Positions 35,222 to 43,367 of a stretch of DNA of 64,000 bases are shown one piece after another. Position 1 is the stretch's first letter. Every line of letters starts with the position of its first letter. The position numbers and the translations under genes were made by a program. The stretch comes from Ferranicluibacter rubi (GTDB lineage: Bacteria > Pseudomonadota > Alphaproteobacteria > Rhizobiales > Rhizobiaceae). The stretch lies in NCBI RefSeq assembly GCF_011603255.1, contig NZ_JAANCM010000010.1:124001-188000 (forward strand), written 5' to 3'. Below the pieces are notes generated by a model that saw only the letters and a list, made by a program, of their open reading frames with translations, had not been told where the DNA came from and searched no databases.

Positions 35222-35739
35222 CAGCATTTGTTCCGTTTCGTCTTCGGCGCGGTTCGCGGTTCGCCGGCCGGCGTCTCCCACACGGTCTCGACATCCGCCA
35301 GCACGTCAGCAAGTGCTTCGGGATCCCAGGTCACTACGCCGGAACCGATCTTCCCTAGAATTGGCGGTAGTGCTCCTGCCTCGCACTCCGGGGGCCAAAT
35401 GCCCACGGCGCGGCCGCCGCTTCCGACCGCTCGCCCGACTTCTTCCTCTAGTGTCGGGTCTTCGACGCACTCGGGGGTCAGAATTACGATAAGAGTGACG
35501 TCGTCCTCTTCAACATCCTGTGGCTCGCCATCTTTGTCGCCGTCCCCCTCGACACTTTCGTCATCGCCTAGCTCAGCCATGTCGAGCTCGTCTGCCGGTT
35601 TGTCCAGGTCTTCATTGTCCTTATCGAGCGGATATCCGTTCTCGTCGACTTCCACGCAGCCCGCATCAGCTAGAAGCCGTGCAAGGTCTAGCGCATCCAC
35701 GCCTACTGCATCCTTCCGAAACACGCGAATTTTCAACAT
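35221..35739 (-). CDS. Small acidic protein with TIR/Rossmann-like C-terminal half
   Basis: Protein of 172 aa from ATG 35739 (MLKIRVFRKDAVG), with AGGAG 5-6 nt upstream. The middle (about 40-85) is extremely acidic (Asp/Glu repeats), probably disordered. The second half, DDVTLIVILTPECVEDPTLEEEVGRAVGSGG followed by RAVGIWPPE, has the strand-helix rhythm of a TIR-like or other Rossmann-type domain (beta strand, 'SPE'-like loop, EE..RA helix, strand). The catalytic Glu of NADase TIRs cannot be placed securely. Stop and next start overlap (TGATG), so it is translationally coupled to Nmad2. Confidence 0.75.
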   Translation of the reverse strand: MLKIRVFRKDAVGVDALDLARLLADAGCVEVDENGYPLDKDNEDLDKPADELDMAELGDDESVEGDGDKDGEPQDVEEDDVTLIVILTPECVEDPTLEEEVGRAVGSGGRAVGIWPPECEAGALPPILGKIGSGVVTWDPEALADVLADVETVWETPAGEPRTAPKTKRNKC

Positions 35740-36164
35740 GGCCACTCCTGTTCTTTTTATGTTCATGTCAATCTATACGCCGAGTCGCAGCCGGTTCATA
35801 GTATTTCGTTTTACTTCGACAGAGGATCTTTCACACGGAAAGAAATAGCTCGAAGTAAATCGGGAAAGGGTAGGGAGCGAGCGGAATGCATAATTCGGAA
35901 ATAGCCCGTGTCGGATATTGCCAAATAATAACTTGATTTCAATAATATGCGTGTGCGACCGCGGTAAACTGCGGGATCAATGGTTCGATTCGCATCAAGA
36001 CCTGGGACGGCAAATATCGGCGGGAAACGGCTGCTTGCTGCGGCATCGATGAATGACCGTTTGGGGGCCGTTATCGGACTGACCGGTATCGGCGTGGAAT
36101 TCGAGAAAGCTGACATCCAACATCCGACAGGCACGCAGTCCGCTTGGCATTTCGCGCAGGTTCA
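35740..36164. other. Gene-free stretch
   Basis: No supported gene. The part next to 35740 should hold the promoter of the acidic protein/Nmad2 operon. A T-loop-like GGTTCGATTC near 35977 does not belong to a foldable tRNA. Confidence 0.45.
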
Positions 36165-36341
36165 ATCGAATGCCGGGGTAGAAGTGCAAATCAGTGAGAG
36201 CCCTCTTTTATGTGCCTTACTTGGTGACTTGCTAGGTTTGAGGGACGGTGTATTCCCTGGTGTGCTTTTGTTATCACGGCGGCGCTGATCCGGTTTCCCT
36301 GTGGATTTCGCTATCGGCTTAGGTCCTGGTTTAAGTGCCAT
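36165..36341 (-). CDS. Small basic hypothetical protein
   Basis: A 58-59-residue reading, MALKPGPKPIAKSTGKPDQR followed by more Lys/Pro/Ser-rich sequence. The case for translation is the good ribosome-binding site (AAAGGAGAG, 7 nt before ATG 36341). Very basic and low-complexity, probably disordered. No family recognised. It could be spurious. Confidence 0.35.
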
Positions 36342-37007
36342 GAATGCTCTCCTTTTTTGATCTAAGAAAATAAGCCTGCGCGTACCTTCTGACGGGGGCT
36401 TAGTACATAGCAATACTATGTAACAGTCCACACTAGTTCTGGCTGAAGTCAAGGCCCAGTGGATATTCATACAGTAGCAACACCCCACGAAAATCGACAG
36501 GCTAGACCGGAGGCACTTTGCCTCACTGTCCGCTGTCAGCGGCGGGGAGAGGGCGTACGGGTTATTCCGTATGGACGAAGTTTCTGAGCGCCTGCTGTCG
36601 GCCAGGATTGGCGTCAGCCTCGGCGGGTCAAGTTGATTGAGGTGCTACCGCCTGTTTCAGGAGCAAAGCCTGCTCCCTGCGCTGTCCTTCACTATCAGGG
36701 CGGAACACCGACCGGCAGCTCTCTGCGCATTGCTGCCGTTTGTCTGGGATGCCGCGAACGACAGTTCCCCGCCCTTCTTGGTCCTTCGCGTCGGCGCGTG
36801 CGAACGACAGCTTTCTGGACGGTTCGGGAACCACATGAACGACCGATTTGACGGCGCAATGCGGTCATGAATCTGAACACGCCCGAATAGTGGTCAGGCT
36901 GGAAAGGACTGTCCCGTCTGGCAAGGAACAGCTGCTGCGACGGCAGCCGGATCACCATCTTTTCGGTTGCAAATTTCTCTGAAGCTCGTAACTATCGCAA
37001 GAATTGA
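36342..37007. other. Gene-free, probably relic DNA
   Basis: No reading frame here gives a recognisable protein. Several short frames are open on both strands around 36630-36950 but none has a ribosome-binding site. Probably degraded DNA at the island edge. Confidence 0.45.
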
Positions 37008-37036
37008 AATTCACATAACTCGGAATTATGTGAATT
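37008..37036. repeat. Perfect 11-7-11 inverted repeat, dif-like candidate recombination site (right)
   Basis: AATTCACATAA, spacer CTCGGAA, TTATGTGAATT. The inner CATAA/TTATG ends match the classical XerC/XerD arm ends of dif sites (dif has a 6-bp centre; cer-type sites have 8). It lies in gene-free DNA where an operator is less expected. It pairs in geometry with 23621-23649. Confidence 0.55.
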
Positions 37037-37189
37037 CGACATCCGCACGCGGGTTGCCCGCAGCAGCCGGCCGATCGCGTCTAAAATCGTATATTTGTAC
37101 GATCGCTTTGGACGCGGGGTTCGAAATCGCTCGAGCGCTCGATATCGTTGATGATCGTGTTCTTGATCCCGGAAGGTTGGATCAACCAC

Positions 37190-37769
37190 TTACCACGTAA
37201 TTAATGGTGATTTGTGCACCCACTGGTCGGTCGTGACTTGATCCAGAATGAACGTGGCAACGTCCTCACGCGAGATGTCGCCGCCTTGAAACCGGCTGAG
37301 GTCCGTCAGCGTCTGGATCGCGCCGCGGCCGGCCTTATTGTTGAGGATCGATGGCCTGACGATGGTCCAATCGAAGCCGCTGTCTTTGATGATGGCTTCC
37401 TGCGCCCATACCGGTGATAGCGACCAGACGCGAGACGCGCTCTGCCTTCATGGCGCTGAAAAGCGCTCGGGTCGCGGTCGAAAGAAGCGTGACGTCACGA
37501 AAGGGGCTCGCGGGCGTGCCGAGCGCGCTGATCACAGCATCCCGACCCTTGACGGCCTGGCGCAACACCGTCTCATCGCGAGCATCTCCGACGGCGATCT
37601 TCGCTCCCTTCATGTCCGCGGCCTTTTCCGGCGAGCGCACCAGGACAGTGACATCATAACCTCGGATGACGGCCTGGCTGACGATGTGGCGGCCGGTTGG
37701 CCCAGTGGCGCCGAGAACCAGAATCTTTGGTGCGGCGGAGAAATATGTGTCGGTGACGGGTGTGGTCAT
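37190..37769 (-). pseudogene. NAD(P)H-binding oxidoreductase (NmrA/YwnB-like), internally deleted
   Basis: The N-terminal ~117 residues are good (KILVLGATGPTGRHIVSQAVIRGYDVTVLVRSPEK, then AVISALGTP and VAITGMGAG). The rest continues in another frame (QEAIIKDSGFDWTIVRPSIL ... ISREDVATFILDQV) down to a stop at 37190. About 25-30 residues that normally follow ITGMGAG (the YDR...VY.DK segment) are missing, and the frame changes at the same point near 37405-37415. A deletion has therefore inactivated the gene. It is the last gene of a minus-strand cassette with the two genes upstream. Confidence 0.78.
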
Positions 37770-37838
37770 GATTTGGTCCTCTTGAAAGGCATGGCGCCTC
37801 TCCAGAGGCAGCCCAGTTTTGTTTATTGCGATGGGTGA

Positions 37839-38462
37839 TCAGAGCCGGCCCGCTGCCAGCAGTTCGCGGGTCCGCTTCAGCGTCGACAGCAGTGCCGATT
37901 TATAGCCCTTGTCACTGTCGAACTGTGCCTGCTCGGCCTGTTCCTCGGGGCCGCCATGCTCCTTGCCGCGCAGGCCGATGTAGCAGTAGAATTTCAGCTG
38001 CAGCGCTCCGGCTTCATCCTCGAACAGTTCGTTGATTATGGCGCCTTCGCGTGGCCCGGTTCCCTGGAAGAAGGTGACTTTGCTCTGTGGCTCAAGGGTG
38101 ATGATCTCCCTGATGTCAGAACCGGCGATGGTGGCTTCGCGAACGAAATGGGTCGCGCTCTCTTCCACGACATCGCAGCGGGTGCAGAGGCCGGGCGGGA
38201 GAAAGAGGCGCGCATCGCGCGCCTCAGACTGCTGACAAAGTCCTTCTTGCCTTTGCTGAAGCCACTTTGATTCCGATCCGTTCTCTTTTTGATTCAGAGA
38301 CGTTCGGTGAATCTTGGGCCTTGAGAAGGTGGAGTGGGGGTTTGTCATCAAGCTGAGGCGCGCATCGCGCGCCTTCAGCTCCAGGCCGTTCCAGACCTGC
38401 TCCCGGGTGAGTTTTGTTTCGCCTTCCGGATTCACCGGGACTGTTGCGGTCGAATAGATCAT
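37839..38462 (-). CDS. DUF1857 (SRPBCC-like) protein with a 50-residue insertion
   Basis: Protein of 207 aa. N-terminus MIYSTATVPVNPEGETKLTREQVWNGLELKARDARL and the part from ARLFLPPGLCTRCDVVEES to the end match the DUF1857/AtaL-like family of about 155 residues. Between them is a 50-residue insert (residues 36-85) bounded by a repeat of ARDAR. At DNA level this is a 150-bp in-frame insertion bounded by identical palindromic repeats. Family function is unclear (START-like lipid/ligand-binding fold). Without the insert the protein would have normal length, so function may persist or be lost. It is in a cassette with the SDR at 38499. Confidence 0.72.
   Translation of the reverse strand: MIYSTATVPVNPEGETKLTREQVWNGLELKARDARLSLMTNPHSTFSRPKIHRTSLNQKENGSESKWLQQRQEGLCQQSEARDARLFLPPGLCTRCDVVEESATHFVREATIAGSDIREIITLEPQSKVTFFQGTGPREGAIINELFEDEAGALQLKFYCYIGLRGKEHGGPEEQAEQAQFDSDKGYKSALLSTLKRTRELLAAGRL
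38205..38374. repeat. 150-bp palindromic repeat element inserted in the DUF1857 gene
   Basis: The 20-bp sequence GAGGCGCGCATCGCGCGCCT occurs at 38205-38224 and again at 38355-38374, exactly 150 bp apart. Each copy contains a perfect 8-3-8 palindrome (AGGCGCGC-ATC-GCGCGCCT). The DNA between them includes a conserved-looking GATTCCGATCCGTTCT tract. This resembles rhizobial palindromic mosaic repeats (RIME/REP-like). It is inserted without breaking the reading frame. Confidence 0.75.
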
Positions 38463-38498
38463 GACGATCGTCCTTGTTTGAAATTGTGGGCGCCTGCG

Positions 38499-39368
38499 TC
38501 AGGCAGAAGCAGCGGTTTGCGAGGCAAAGTCTCGATAGGAGCGGAGCGGACGGCCGAGAAGCGTCGTCAGGCGCTCGACATCGCCGCCCTCGGGCAGCAT
38601 GCCATCAGTCAGAAAGCGCTCGCCCATCATGCGCATGTCATAGGCCATCCACGGCGGCATGAACTGCTTGAGGTTCTGTTCGAAAGCTGCCGTATCGCCG
38701 CCGCCATAGTTGATCTGGCGACCGAGAACGTCCGTCCAGATGGCAGCAATGTCAGTACCGGTAAGGGTGTCGGGACCGACCAGGTTGATGCGCGTGAGCG
38801 GGAGCGGCTGTGCGGCCTGTTCACGGCGCAGAAGCTCGAGGGCGGCGATCTCCGCGATATCGCGGACGTCGATCATGGCAAGGCCCTTGGTCCCGACTGG
38901 CATCGGATAGACACCATAGCCAGTGATGACGTCTTTGATCGTCAGATCGTTCTGGATGAAATAGGCCGGGCGCAGGATCGTGGCGTTCATGCCCATCTGC
39001 TCGATCATCCGTTCGACGCCAAACTTGCCGGCAAAGTGCGGCACGTTCACGTAGATGTCCGGGTGAATGACCGACAGGTAGACGATCCGTTCAATGCCAG
39101 CCGAGCGGGCGACGTTGAGGGCGACCAGAGCCTGGGTGAACTCGTCTGGTGCGACAGCGTTCAGCAGGAAGAGCGTCGACACACCGTCGAAGGCGGTGCG
39201 TAGGGCGTCGACGTCGAGGAAGTCACCTTTTGCGACGGTTACGCCTGCCGGGAAGTTGGCCTTGGAGGGATCGCGGACGAGAGCGCGGACATCAGCGCCG
39301 CGGCCGACAAGGTGCTGGATGACTTGGCCGCCGATATTGCCGGTGGCGCCGGTAACGAGAATGGTCAT
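38499..39368 (-). CDS. NAD(P)-binding oxidoreductase, NmrA/QorB-like
   Basis: Atypical SDR of 289 aa starting MTILVTGATGNIGGQVIQHLVGRGADVRALVRDPSKA, with the Rossmann GATGNIGG loop and the RALVR segment that favours NADPH. Then AGIERIVYLSVIHPD, ATILRPAYFIQNDL and MIDVRDIAEIAA, typical of NmrA/YtfG (QorB) and azoreductase-like proteins. Likely a quinone or nitro-compound reductase, or a redox sensor. It is divergent from a LysR gene (106 bp gap) and heads a minus-strand cassette of three genes. Confidence 0.88.
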   Translation of the reverse strand: MTILVTGATGNIGGQVIQHLVGRGADVRALVRDPSKANFPAGVTVAKGDFLDVDALRTAFDGVSTLFLLNAVAPDEFTQALVALNVARSAGIERIVYLSVIHPDIYVNVPHFAGKFGVERMIEQMGMNATILRPAYFIQNDLTIKDVITGYGVYPMPVGTKGLAMIDVRDIAEIAALELLRREQAAQPLPLTRINLVGPDTLTGTDIAAIWTDVLGRQINYGGGDTAAFEQNLKQFMPPWMAYDMRMMGERFLTDGMLPEGGDVERLTTLLGRPLRSYRDFASQTAASA

Positions 39369-39474
39369 GAGTTTTACTCCGTGTTGTGTTTGCTTGACAC
39401 CCGGAATATGGCTGGTTCAATATTAAACCAATAGACTGTTAAATTAGACAGTTCGTCTCACAGGTGGAACGACT

Positions 39475-40365
39475 ATGGATCTCGTCGCCCTTGCCGATTT
39501 CAACCTTGTCGCGCGTCACGGAGGCTTCGGCAAAGCGGCGCGGGCCTCCGGCCGGCCAAAGGCGACCTTGTCCCGACGGGTGACAGAATTGGAGGCATCC
39601 CTTGAGCTTCGGCTGTTTGAACGTGGCGCGCGCAACCTGAAACTCACCGAGGAAGGTCGCGCCCTTCATGAGCGTACAGCCGCTTTGCTGACGGAGCTCG
39701 ACGAAACGGCGGCCACCATCGCGGCGGGCGGGGAAAAGCCGCGCGGCAGGTTACGGATCAGCGCGCCGCTCCTATTTTCGCAGACCGCCATGGGTCGGAT
39801 CGCGGCGGGCTTTGCAATGAAATATCCCGACGTGCGGTTGGAAGTCACCACAGAGGACCGGGCCGTAGACATGATCGAGGAAGGCTATGACCTGGTCATC
39901 CGGGTCAATCCGGACCCGGACGAGAGTCTCGTCGGTCGAGCCTTTCTGCATGATCGCCTCGTCGTCGTGGCAAGCCCCGATCTTCCCCGCCCAGTGGCAG
40001 ATCACTCGGCGCCAGGTGTCGTGCGCGGGGCCGGCGATCGGCAGACGTGGAACGTCGTGACGTCAGATGGACCTACGACGATCGGGATCGAGCCCGTCCT
40101 CGCCCTATCCTCGCTTATCATGGTCCGGGATGCCGTGCGAACGGGCGTCGGCGCTGCTCGTATGCCGATTTCGCTGGTGAGCCACGATCTGGCCGATGGC
40201 ACTTTGCTGCACTGGGGCGATATCGATGGCTCCGAGATCGCGCTGTGGGCGCTTTATCCGTCGCGGCGACTGCTCAGCGCGCGTGTATCTGCCTTCTTGG
40301 ATTTTCTGAAACAGGCTTTTCCCAACGGAACGTCCGATGAACTGGCGGCCTACATCGGCAGGTAA
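39475..40365 (+). CDS. LysR-family transcriptional regulator
   Basis: Regulator of 296 aa. The N-terminal HTH has GGFGKAARASGRPKATLSRRVTELEASLELRLFERGARNL, followed by an effector-binding domain (GRLRISAPLLFSQTAMGRIAAGF, DLVIRVNPDPDESLVGRAF). Divergent from the NmrA/QorB-like gene, which it most likely regulates. The gap holds ACTGT-N8-ACAGT (39428-39445), a plausible LysR-type dyad. ATG 39475. Confidence 0.9.
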   Translation: MDLVALADFNLVARHGGFGKAARASGRPKATLSRRVTELEASLELRLFERGARNLKLTEEGRALHERTAALLTELDETAATIAAGGEKPRGRLRISAPLLFSQTAMGRIAAGFAMKYPDVRLEVTTEDRAVDMIEEGYDLVIRVNPDPDESLVGRAFLHDRLVVVASPDLPRPVADHSAPGVVRGAGDRQTWNVVTSDGPTTIGIEPVLALSSLIMVRDAVRTGVGAARMPISLVSHDLADGTLLHWGDIDGSEIALWALYPSRRLLSARVSAFLDFLKQAFPNGTSDELAAYIGR

Positions 40366-40408
40366 GGGACCACGTCGCCAGCTCCCACATTTTACAATTG
40401 CGGTATCA

Positions 40409-40810
40409 TTACACCGCAGTATTTTCCCGGGAGTATGCGCCGGGCGGCATTTCCACATGCCGACTGAACGCGACGCTGAAGGCGCTTGCCGAGCCATAGC
40501 CGACGCGCTGCGCAATCTCTGCCGTGGCAGCATCCTTGCGAAGAAATTCCTTTGCCAGCGCCATGCGCCAGCCGGTCGCGCATTCCATCGGGGCCACGCC
40601 AGCCTCCCTCCGGAAACGATCGAAGAAGGTCGAACGGGACATGGCAGCATCCCGCGCGAGTGTTTCCACCGTCACGCTGCGACCTGGATCTGCTGCCCAA
40701 CAGCGGTAAAAGGCACCATGAGGAGAACGGCGGCCGTGCGTACGCCACAAGCAATACGCAGATCTTCTGTTCCGGCGGGAGCTTTGCCGCCGCCGACCTC
40801 ACCCATTCGC
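40409..40810 (-). pseudogene. Truncated AraC-family regulator (DNA-binding part only)
   Basis: The C-terminal two-HTH domain is intact: SVTVETLARDAAMSRSTFFDRFRREAGVAPMECATGWRMALAKEFL, then AEIAQRVGYGSASAFSVAFSRHVE. The ~190-residue cupin_6 sensor domain normally in front is absent or scrambled, and the frame breaks around 40700-40800. It resembles the complete AraC regulator at 17904. Probably an inactive relic, although a truncated DNA-binding domain could in principle still bind. Confidence 0.72.
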
Positions 40811-40860
40811 AAGCCTGCCTAATTCTTTCCTTCGAATGTTGTAGGCGAGCCTTGCGCGAG

Positions 40861-41460
40861 TCAGCGGAGCCGTGCGCGGAGATCGGCGTTTTCCGCTTCC
40901 AATTGAGCAAGACGCTCGCGCAATGGACTGACGGCCACAGCGATCTCATCTTCCGTATAGCGCGGAGTGATGTGCTGTGGGCAGTTCCAGTCGAAGGCTT
41001 CGAGCCGCAGGCGGAAGATCCGCTCCAGCTTTGCCCCGTAGGCACCATCCGTGACCATTTCTGTCAGTGAGGGTTCGTCGTCCAATGTCAACTTCTCGAC
41101 ATGCGCGTAAATCTTCAGGCGGGCCCGCCGGGGATAATCCATCAGGAACAAACAAGCGCGGCTGTTGGCCGCAAAGTTGCCGGTGCTGATATATTGCCGA
41201 TTTCCGCGATAGTCAGCAAAAGCCAGCGTCCGGTCATCGATCACCTTGAGGAAACCGCGTGCGCCGCCGCGATGCTGCACATAGGGCCAGCCGGTTTCCG
41301 ATACGGAGGCGATGTAAAAGCTGTCGCGCTCGCCGATGAACGCCTTCTCGTTATCCGTGAACCGGTCGAATTCCCGATGCCCTCGGAAATCGGCCCACAT
41401 TCCATCGGCTCCCATTTCTGCCTGTACGGCGCGAACGCTTGGTGTCGTCGCAATGTCCAT
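40861..41460 (-). CDS. Pyridoxamine 5'-phosphate oxidase-family flavoprotein
   Basis: Protein of 199 aa starting MDIATTPSVRAVQAEMG (ATG 41460; a longer reading to 41511 lacks support). The split-barrel PNPOx-like fold is shown by DSFYIASVSETGWPYVQHRGG, GFLKVIDDRTLAFADYRGNRQYISTGN and ACLFLMDYPRRARLKIYAH. The end (AVSPLRERLAQLEAENADLRARL) is a short coiled coil. Likely an FMN-binding oxidoreductase of unknown substrate rather than true PdxH. Divergent from the LysR gene at 41570, 109 bp away. Confidence 0.86.
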   Translation of the reverse strand: MDIATTPSVRAVQAEMGADGMWADFRGHREFDRFTDNEKAFIGERDSFYIASVSETGWPYVQHRGGARGFLKVIDDRTLAFADYRGNRQYISTGNFAANSRACLFLMDYPRRARLKIYAHVEKLTLDDEPSLTEMVTDGAYGAKLERIFRLRLEAFDWNCPQHITPRYTEDEIAVAVSPLRERLAQLEAENADLRARLR

Positions 41461-41569
41461 AAACCCATAGCCCACGGCCGTTCTCCGGTCGCCGATTGTC
41501 GATGCCGCCAATCTAGTTCTTTCCTATGGCGGGATAATCGGGTAATTTTGGATATAACCTCACCGAAAA

Positions 41570-42508
41570 ATGGCAGAGCCGATGGACCGTCTTGGGGCAA
41601 TGTCGATGCTGATTGAGGTTGTGGAAAGCGGTAGCTTTTCAGCGGCGGCAAGACGGCTGCGCATTCCGCTGACGACGGTAGCTCGGAAAATCTCCGACCT
41701 CGAGTCCGCCCTGGGCGCAAAGCTGATGATACGCACGACGCGCAAGCTTAGCCTGACCGACGCAGGAATAACGTATGTCGCGACAGCGCGCCGGATCATC
41801 GATCAGGTCAACGAAGCCGAGCGCGAGGTCGCCGGCGAGTTTACCGTTCCCAGGGGCGATCTCGTCATAACCGCACCGATACAGTTCGGTCAGCTGCATG
41901 TTCTGCCGATCGTGACCGACTTTCTGGCCCTTTTTCCCGAAATCAACATTCGTTTGTTGCTGCTGGATCAAAACGTTCAACTGGTGAACGACCACGTCGA
42001 CATGGCCGTTCGGATCGGCAAGCTTGCCGATAGCGCACTGATCTCGACATCGATCGGCGCGATGCGCACGGTCATCTGCGCCAGTCCGCGATTGCTCGCA
42101 GTTCACGGTGTGCCGACGACGATAGCAGATTTACAGAGGATGCCGTGTGTCACGTTTGAAGGCCCAGGCCCCTTATCCGGATGGAACCTGACAGATCCAA
42201 GAACGAAGACGCCGGTTATCGTGCCGGTCACCACGCGTCTTTCGGTTACGACCGTCGAGGCCGCCGTTCGAGGTGCACTGCTGCATGTCGGTATAACGCG
42301 GCTCCTGCATTACCAGGTTGCCGGTGCTGTAAAGGCGGGAGCCTTGAAGATTGTCCTTGAACCGTTCGAGCCAGTGCCTGCGCCCGTGAGCGTCGTGCAT
42401 GCGGCACAGGGACAGATGCCGTTGAAAATGCGCCGTTTCATGGATTTTTCTATACCAAAGCTGAGACAGGGTCTGCTCGAATTCCTAGATGCGAAAACTG
42501 AAAGGTGA
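41570..42508 (+). CDS. LysR-family transcriptional regulator
   Basis: Regulator of 312 aa; a start four codons in (41582, MDRLGAMSML) is equally possible. The HTH is SFSAAARRLRIPLTTVARKISDLESALGAKLMIRTTRKL. The effector domain resembles regulators of the DsdC/PA0477-like group (GDLVITAPIQFGQLHVLPIVTDFL, VRIGKLADSALI). Divergent from the PNPOx-like gene, which it probably controls. Confidence 0.9.
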   Translation: MAEPMDRLGAMSMLIEVVESGSFSAAARRLRIPLTTVARKISDLESALGAKLMIRTTRKLSLTDAGITYVATARRIIDQVNEAEREVAGEFTVPRGDLVITAPIQFGQLHVLPIVTDFLALFPEINIRLLLLDQNVQLVNDHVDMAVRIGKLADSALISTSIGAMRTVICASPRLLAVHGVPTTIADLQRMPCVTFEGPGPLSGWNLTDPRTKTPVIVPVTTRLSVTTVEAAVRGALLHVGITRLLHYQVAGAVKAGALKIVLEPFEPVPAPVSVVHAAQGQMPLKMRRFMDFSIPKLRQGLLEFLDAKTER

Positions 42509-42866
42509 ACATTGCAGCGCCGCTTGATTGTTTTTATATGGAGCAGCGCTGCTCTATTGAACGATTTCGCGCCGATCTATTCTTTTTATACAGATCTGCG
42601 CGTTGAAACTGTGCGAGAGAATGTTCGGATTTTTTTGATACTGCTTTTAAAGCGTGCTGGCCTGAGTTCGAATCTATCAAGGCGAGATATGTATACGCAT
42701 GTAGATCCTGCACGGACCCCGCAAGGATTGTAAATCCATAGAGCTGCTTGCTACCAGCCCGGTTCTCATGTTTGTGAGCGCGGTCAGAGTAGGTTTCTAA
42801 AACTTAGATACGCAAACATGCAGACTACACGTTTTAAGGAGTGCGTACGGCCACTGCTCATGCCTG
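42509..42866. other. Gene-free stretch
   Basis: No supported gene on either strand. It separates the LysR gene from the convergent end of the efflux operon. No clear terminator hairpin was identified. Confidence 0.4.
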
Positions 42867-43367
42867 CTATCCTTCTGAACCCTTTGGTTCCAGAGCTCTT
42901 GCAAGTCTGTCAAGCTCTAGGGAATAGCAGAACAGCGCGAACAGGATCATGAAAACTTCGCCCGCACCTGATACGATTTGCATTATGGATGGGGCGTCTT
43001 CGAGCTCGGGCAGGTGCCGGAAGAACAGTGCCGAGAAGAGGGCGCCGCCGAAGAAAAAGCTGACGCGGCTGAAAAAAGCACAAAGGTGCGACACCAGAAT
43101 GTTCTGGAACGGTACCACGACCCGGACCCATCTGAGCCGTGACCAGTAGCAGGCGAGCAGCAGGAGGGTGCAGCCGATGGTCGCGATGTGCTGGGTGTAG
43201 ACCAGGGTTTGGCGCTCTCCCAGATGCGTGATGATCTGATGGAACACCGGGAAGACAATCTGGAACATCGCCGCCGCCGAAAGGGTCTGCCCAAAAAGTA
43301 ACGCGCCATAGGCTGACGCGGAAAACCTCCTGCCTTCTACCATACGGACGGTCCTTTCGGCGGTCAA
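42867..43367 (-). CDS. Membrane protein of efflux operon, unknown
   Basis: Protein of 166 aa with about four hydrophobic segments (ALLFGQTLSAAAMFQIVFPVF, IATIGCTLLLLACYW, VVPFQNILVSHLCAFFSRVSFFFGGALF, SGAGEVFMILFALFCYSL). No family recognised. Its start overlaps the stop of the DUF2955 gene by 4 nt (43364-43367), so it is the last cistron of the HlyD/DUF2955 operon and probably an accessory membrane subunit. Confidence 0.7.
   Translation of the reverse strand: MTAERTVRMVEGRRFSASAYGALLFGQTLSAAAMFQIVFPVFHQIITHLGERQTLVYTQHIATIGCTLLLLACYWSRLRWVRVVVPFQNILVSHLCAFFSRVSFFFGGALFSALFFRHLPELEDAPSIMQIVSGAGEVFMILFALFCYSLELDRLARALEPKGSEG

Noticed and set aside
35940-36000. tRNA gene suggested by GGTTCGATTC
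   Set aside because: No matching T-stem, acceptor stem or anticodon arm could be formed around it.
42767-42818. Inverted repeat CATGTTTG ... CAAACATG
   Set aside because: Short arms about 40 bp apart in gene-free DNA; expected by chance and not next to a promoter.
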